Below the pieces are notes generated by a model. The model was not told where the DNA came from. It did not search any database and saw nothing but the letters and a program-made list of their open reading frames with translations. This document shows, in pieces, positions 61,282 to 64,000 of a stretch of 64,000 bases of DNA; position 1 is the stretch's first letter; the number at the start of each line of letters is the position of its first letter. The position numbers were made by a program, and so were the translations under genes. Location of the stretch: positions 124,001 to 188,000 of the forward strand of contig NZ_FOYX01000002.1 of the NCBI RefSeq assembly GCF_900112245.1, read 5' to 3'. The DNA is from Maribacter stanieri. Its GTDB lineage: Bacteria; Bacteroidota; Bacteroidia; Flavobacteriales; Flavobacteriaceae.

Positions 61282-62058
61282 TTAATTAACCTTTTTAACA
61301 TGCTGTAGCTGATCTTTTAACTCTTTCATTGACTCCTGCAACTGTCGCAAAAGTCCATTATCTGTTGTAGCGTCAACATTAAAAGTTATTTTACTGCTCA
61401 CCTCCCAAATTTCTTGAATTTGAAATGGTTTAATATCATATGGAGGATAGGTTTCATTCAATGATATTAAAGTAATATTATTAGAATTAGGTCGCTTTTC
61501 TACTTTCTTGACCATGATGGAGTCTTGCAATACCACTACATACATTTTATTAGCACTTACGTAGTCAATATGTTCAATTGCTCTTGCTAAAACCCATTCG
61601 CCTGGATGTAGATTTGGAAGCATACTGTCCCCCTCAACCTGAAAGCCTCTATACGTTGCATTTCTAAATTCAGGAATTGGTAAATCAAATGCGGGTAATT
61701 GCTGATACCAACTGGTATCGGAAATATTTTGAGGATATCCAGCTGCTGCTTTGGCATTTACCAATACCATATTATCCCGATTAGCAGAATCTACCGTAAC
61801 TACCTTTGGAATAACACTTGTTCTTGACGTTTCTAAATATTGCTCTTCACTTTCACCAAATAACCAAAGCGGATTAATTTTGAATTGTTTCAATAATTCT
61901 GACACAACCTTCCCTGAAAGCTTAGTTCGCCCACGTTCAATATCTGCAGTAGTATTAGATACTCCAATAAGTGCTGCAAAATCAGCCTGAGTATAACCAA
62001 GCTCTCTTCGTAAATCGGTAAATCGTTTTAATGTCAATTCGTTTTCCATAATATCCAC
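61282..62058 (-). CDS. LexA/CI-like S24 repressor (XRE HTH + self-cleaving peptidase)
   Basis: A 258-aa regulator. Residues ~8-66 form an XRE helix-turn-helix (LGYTQADFAALIGVSNTTADIERGRTKLS). The C-terminal half is an S24/LexA peptidase, with a likely Ala106-Gly107 cleavage site (KAAAGYP), Ser145 in VEGDSMLPNL and Lys184 in DSIMVKKVE. A short coiled coil follows (LRQLQESMKELKDQLQHV). This layout matches repressors that cleave themselves when RecA is active on damaged DNA. It is divergent from the radical-SAM DNA-repair-type gene across three GGA-N5-TCC boxes. Confidence 0.92.
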   Translation of the reverse strand: MDIMENELTLKRFTDLRRELGYTQADFAALIGVSNTTADIERGRTKLSGKVVSELLKQFKINPLWLFGESEEQYLETSRTSVIPKVVTVDSANRDNMVLVNAKAAAGYPQNISDTSWYQQLPAFDLPIPEFRNATYRGFQVEGDSMLPNLHPGEWVLARAIEHIDYVSANKMYVVVLQDSIMVKKVEKRPNSNNITLISLNETYPPYDIKPFQIQEIWEVSSKITFNVDATTDNGLLRQLQESMKELKDQLQHVKKVN

Positions 62059-62100
62059 TTAAATCAAGATAAAAAAATTCTCAACACTTCAAATATACTC

Positions 62101-62157
62101 ATTATGGATTATATCCATAATAATATTTGGAATATTTCCATAATTAGGAATATTTCC
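62101..62157. promoter_or_regulatory. Triple operator-like GGA-N5-TCC boxes
   Basis: Three boxes of identical layout: GGATTATATCC (62106-62116, within a perfect palindrome with 9-base arms ATTATGGAT around TAT), GGAATATTTCC (62129-62139) and GGAATATTTCC (62147-62157). Each is followed by ATAAT. Spacing between starts is 23 and 18 bases. Placement in the gap between the S24 repressor and the radical-SAM gene suggests the repressor's own binding sites. Confidence 0.7.
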
Positions 62158-62184
62158 ATAATTTTGGATTAATTACAAGTCGTT

Positions 62185-63444
62185 ATGGATTTTAATCGAA
62201 TTAAAGAAAAACTAAATATTTTGGCCGATGCAGCCAAATACGATGTGTCATGTTCTAGTAGCGGCAGTAATCGTAAAAATAAAGACAAAGGCTTGGGTGA
62301 TGCTGGAAACGGAATCTGCCATACCTATACTGAAGACGGACGATGTGTTTCTCTATTAAAAATTCTACTAACCAATCATTGCATATTTGATTGTGCTTAT
62401 TGCGTAACACGTAAAAGCAACGATATAAAACGAGCTGCATTCAAAATTCAAGAGGTAGTTGATTTAACCATTAATTTTTACAGAAGAAACTATATTGAGG
62501 GGTTATTCTTAAGCTCTGGAATTTTTAAAAGCCCAGACCACACTATGGAACGTTTAATAGCAGTAGCTAAAAAACTTCGCTTAGAAGAAAATTTCAATGG
62601 ATACATCCATTTAAAATCAATACCAGGCGCAAGTGATGAGTTAATGTACGAGGCCGGATTATATGCTGACCGATTATCGGTCAATATTGAAATCCCCACA
62701 ATTTCCGGCCTTAAACTATTAGCTCCAGATAAAAAACATGAAGATTTCATTAAGCCAATGCTAAAGGTTAAAAATGAAATCATTCGTTATTCAGAAGAGC
62801 GTAAAATCATAAAAAGTACAGCAAAGTACGCACCTGCAGGACAAAGCACTCAAATGATTATTGGAGCTACTGGTGAAAGTGATAAGGACATTATGTATTC
62901 TGCTACCCATTTCTATAAAAATTATAAGATGAAACGGGTGTACTATTCCGGTTATGTTCCTATATCTACCGATAGTCGCTTACCATCTTTGGGTTCTGAA
63001 GTACCAATGCTACGTGAAAATAGATTATATCAAACAGATTGGCTTCTTCGTTTTTATGGTTTTAGTGTTCATGAAATTTTAGATGCAGACAATCCAAATC
63101 TTGAAATGGACATTGACCCAAAATTAATGTGGGCTCTTCGTAATCTAAATCATTTTCCTGTAGATATAAATAAGGCAGATGCCAGAATGTTAGCACGAAT
63201 TCCAGGGATAGGAATGGGTTCTGTTCATAAGATTATTAGTGGTCGAAAATATAGAAATTTAAGCTGGGAACATTTGAAAAAAATGGGTGTGGCTCTTAAT
63301 CGTGCTAAATATTTTATCATATGTAATTCTAACGACTGGGAGCGGAGAGATTTAGATGCTTCAAAGATAAAAGGAATGATTTTACAGTCCCAAAATGGCA
63401 AATTCAAAAATCAATATACCAATCAATTATCTCTATTTAACTAA
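62185..63444 (+). CDS. Radical-SAM putative DNA modification/repair protein
   Basis: A 419-aa protein. The radical-SAM cluster motif CxxxCxxC is Cys66, Cys70 and Cys73 (HCIFDCAYC). The N-terminus (YDVSCSSSGSNRKNKDKGLGDAGNGICHTYTEDGRCVSLLKILLTNHC) and the C-terminal helix-hairpin-helix (VDINKADARMLARIPGIGMGSVHKIISGRKY) match, from memory, TIGR03916, a family that co-occurs with a DUF4130-type partner linked to uracil-DNA glycosylase domains. The HhH motif implies DNA binding. The reaction is unknown. Probably repressed by the divergent S24 protein. Confidence 0.9.
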   Translation: MDFNRIKEKLNILADAAKYDVSCSSSGSNRKNKDKGLGDAGNGICHTYTEDGRCVSLLKILLTNHCIFDCAYCVTRKSNDIKRAAFKIQEVVDLTINFYRRNYIEGLFLSSGIFKSPDHTMERLIAVAKKLRLEENFNGYIHLKSIPGASDELMYEAGLYADRLSVNIEIPTISGLKLLAPDKKHEDFIKPMLKVKNEIIRYSEERKIIKSTAKYAPAGQSTQMIIGATGESDKDIMYSATHFYKNYKMKRVYYSGYVPISTDSRLPSLGSEVPMLRENRLYQTDWLLRFYGFSVHEILDADNPNLEMDIDPKLMWALRNLNHFPVDINKADARMLARIPGIGMGSVHKIISGRKYRNLSWEHLKKMGVALNRAKYFIICNSNDWERRDLDASKIKGMILQSQNGKFKNQYTNQLSLFN

Positions 63445-63472
63445 AGTAAAACTTAATTAACAACCAACGACT

Positions 63473-63643
63473 ATGGAACATATAAACAACATCTCTAATT
63501 CGGTAAATTTTTCATTTTTTAATACTGCTATAGACCGTAGTCAAAGCCAACTATTATCATTTGGATACCAAGTGGTATTTATGAAAAGTAAAATTAAAAA
63601 AAGGATGAAAATTTTAACTAAAATATTCTTCTTCAACTTCTAA
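63473..63643 (+). CDS. Small hypothetical ORF between repair genes
   Basis: A 56-codon frame in line with the repair genes, 28 bases after the radical-SAM stop and 10 bases before the next ATG. The product has a neutral N-terminal half (MEHINNISNSVNFSFFNTAI) and a basic, hydrophobic C-terminal half (VVFMKSKIKKRMKILTKIFF). It may be a real small protein or a spacer; its tight fit between two linked genes is the only support. Confidence 0.4.
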   Translation: MEHINNISNSVNFSFFNTAIDRSQSQLLSFGYQVVFMKSKIKKRMKILTKIFFFNF

Positions 63644-63653
63644 AACTATTACT

Positions 63654-64000
63654 ATGAATTCGACAAAAACTTTGGTTTACGATGGTAGCTTTAATGGTTT
63701 TTTGACTGCAGTTTTTATTGGTTACGAACAGAAGCTTGCCTACGCAGATATTCAAAAAAAAGGGCAATTACAAAGTGGACTTTTTACTGAGACAGAAACG
63801 ATTTTTACCAATTTAGAAAAAGCACAGCGTGTATGGAACGGTGTTAAAAACAAAAGTAATTCTGCTATTAAGAATATTTATTTTGCTTTTTTAAGTGAAC
63901 AAAATAATATGGAGGCACTACTCTACCGTTATATTCAAAAATTAATGGGTAGTACATACAAGGGCGCTACAGACTTTAGCGATGATTGTGTTTTAAAAAT
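63654..64000 (+). CDS. Partial DNA-metabolism protein (TIGR03915/DUF4130 type)
   Basis: The first 115 codons of a gene that continues beyond the right edge. The start (TLVYDGSFNGFLTAVFIGYEQKL) and IYFAFLSEQNNMEALLYRYIQKLMG match, from memory, the family regularly encoded after the TIGR03916 radical-SAM protein; some members carry a C-terminal uracil-DNA glycosylase domain. Whether this one does cannot be seen. It probably works with the radical-SAM protein in handling a modified or damaged base. Confidence 0.8.
   Translation, partial: MNSTKTLVYDGSFNGFLTAVFIGYEQKLAYADIQKKGQLQSGLFTETETIFTNLEKAQRVWNGVKNKSNSAIKNIYFAFLSEQNNMEALLYRYIQKLMGSTYKGATDFSDDCVLK

Noticed and set aside
1..64000. CRISPR arrays, rRNA and tRNA genes, insertion sequences
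   Set aside because: No regularly spaced short repeats, no CCA-ending cloverleaf candidates, no rRNA-like blocks and no transposase frames were seen on reading; a covariance-model scan would be needed for full exclusion of small RNAs.

Overview
The window is AT-rich with short intergenic gaps and looks like the chromosome of a marine member of the Flavobacteriaceae (Bacteroidota). The evidence is: many lipoproteins and secreted beta-propeller proteins; a protein with a gliding-motility/type IX secretion C-terminal domain; -7 promoter boxes of the Bacteroidota form TAnnTTTG; a one-gene fused branched-chain-type E1 dehydrogenase; and flavobacterial families such as DUF4251 and DUF1835. I saw no rRNA, tRNA, CRISPR array, transposase or integrase.

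Layout. 1-4.2 kb: the start of a TonB-dependent receptor-like gene, an ABC ATPase, a small exported HCxxCH protein, a caspase-fold-like cytosolic protein, a kelch-repeat gene broken by an in-frame stop, and a CDGSH iron-sulfur protein. 4.2-7.4 kb: one large secreted propeller protein bracketed by two direct copies of a non-coding repeat; a third, partial copy lies at 13.1 kb. 7.4-12.9 kb: an AraC regulator divergent from a run of exported proteins (barrel, hydrolase, two NTF2-like proteins, carboxymuconolactone decarboxylase, cupin) that looks like an envelope small-molecule pathway. 13-22 kb: cold shock protein, two FKBP isomerases, a TlpA/Cys-rich lipoprotein pair, a TolB-like propeller, small exported proteins, the ribosome hibernation factor and a TerC membrane protein.

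22.2-28 kb holds the most notable system: seven tightly packed genes on the minus strand encoding a flavin-dependent oxidoreductase, a methyltransferase, a type III polyketide synthase with an intact Cys-His-Asn triad, and a private fatty-acid-like module (FabL-type reductase, FabZ-type dehydratase, ketosynthase, acyl carrier protein). It predicts a lipid-tailed, methylated and oxidised resorcinol/pyrone or quinone made from a dedicated ACP-bound acyl starter.

28-61 kb is mostly housekeeping and envelope: OmpA and lipocalin-like lipoproteins, E1 dehydrogenase, 2-oxoglutarate-type oxygenase, SUI1 factor, nucleoside phosphorylase, polyphosphate kinase, response regulator, uracil-DNA glycosylase, MutS2 without Smr, AsmA/DUF748 and DUF1206 proteins, dicarboxylate symporter, chorismate synthase, LpxH-like phosphatase, FAD/Fe-S dehydrogenase, a ResA-like lipoprotein, LVIVD-type lipoprotein, rhomboid protease, LpxL-like acyltransferase, GlmM, ACP phosphodiesterase-like protein, gamma-glutamyltransferase and GNAT.

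61.3-64 kb is a likely damage-response locus: a LexA/CI-like S24 repressor divergent, across three GGA-N5-TCC boxes, from a radical-SAM DNA modification/repair protein, a 56-aa small ORF and the start of its usual partner DNA-metabolism protein, which continues past the window.

Family names come from motif reading and memory; no database search was run. Several starts were moved downstream because the longest open frame begins inside a promoter -7 box.
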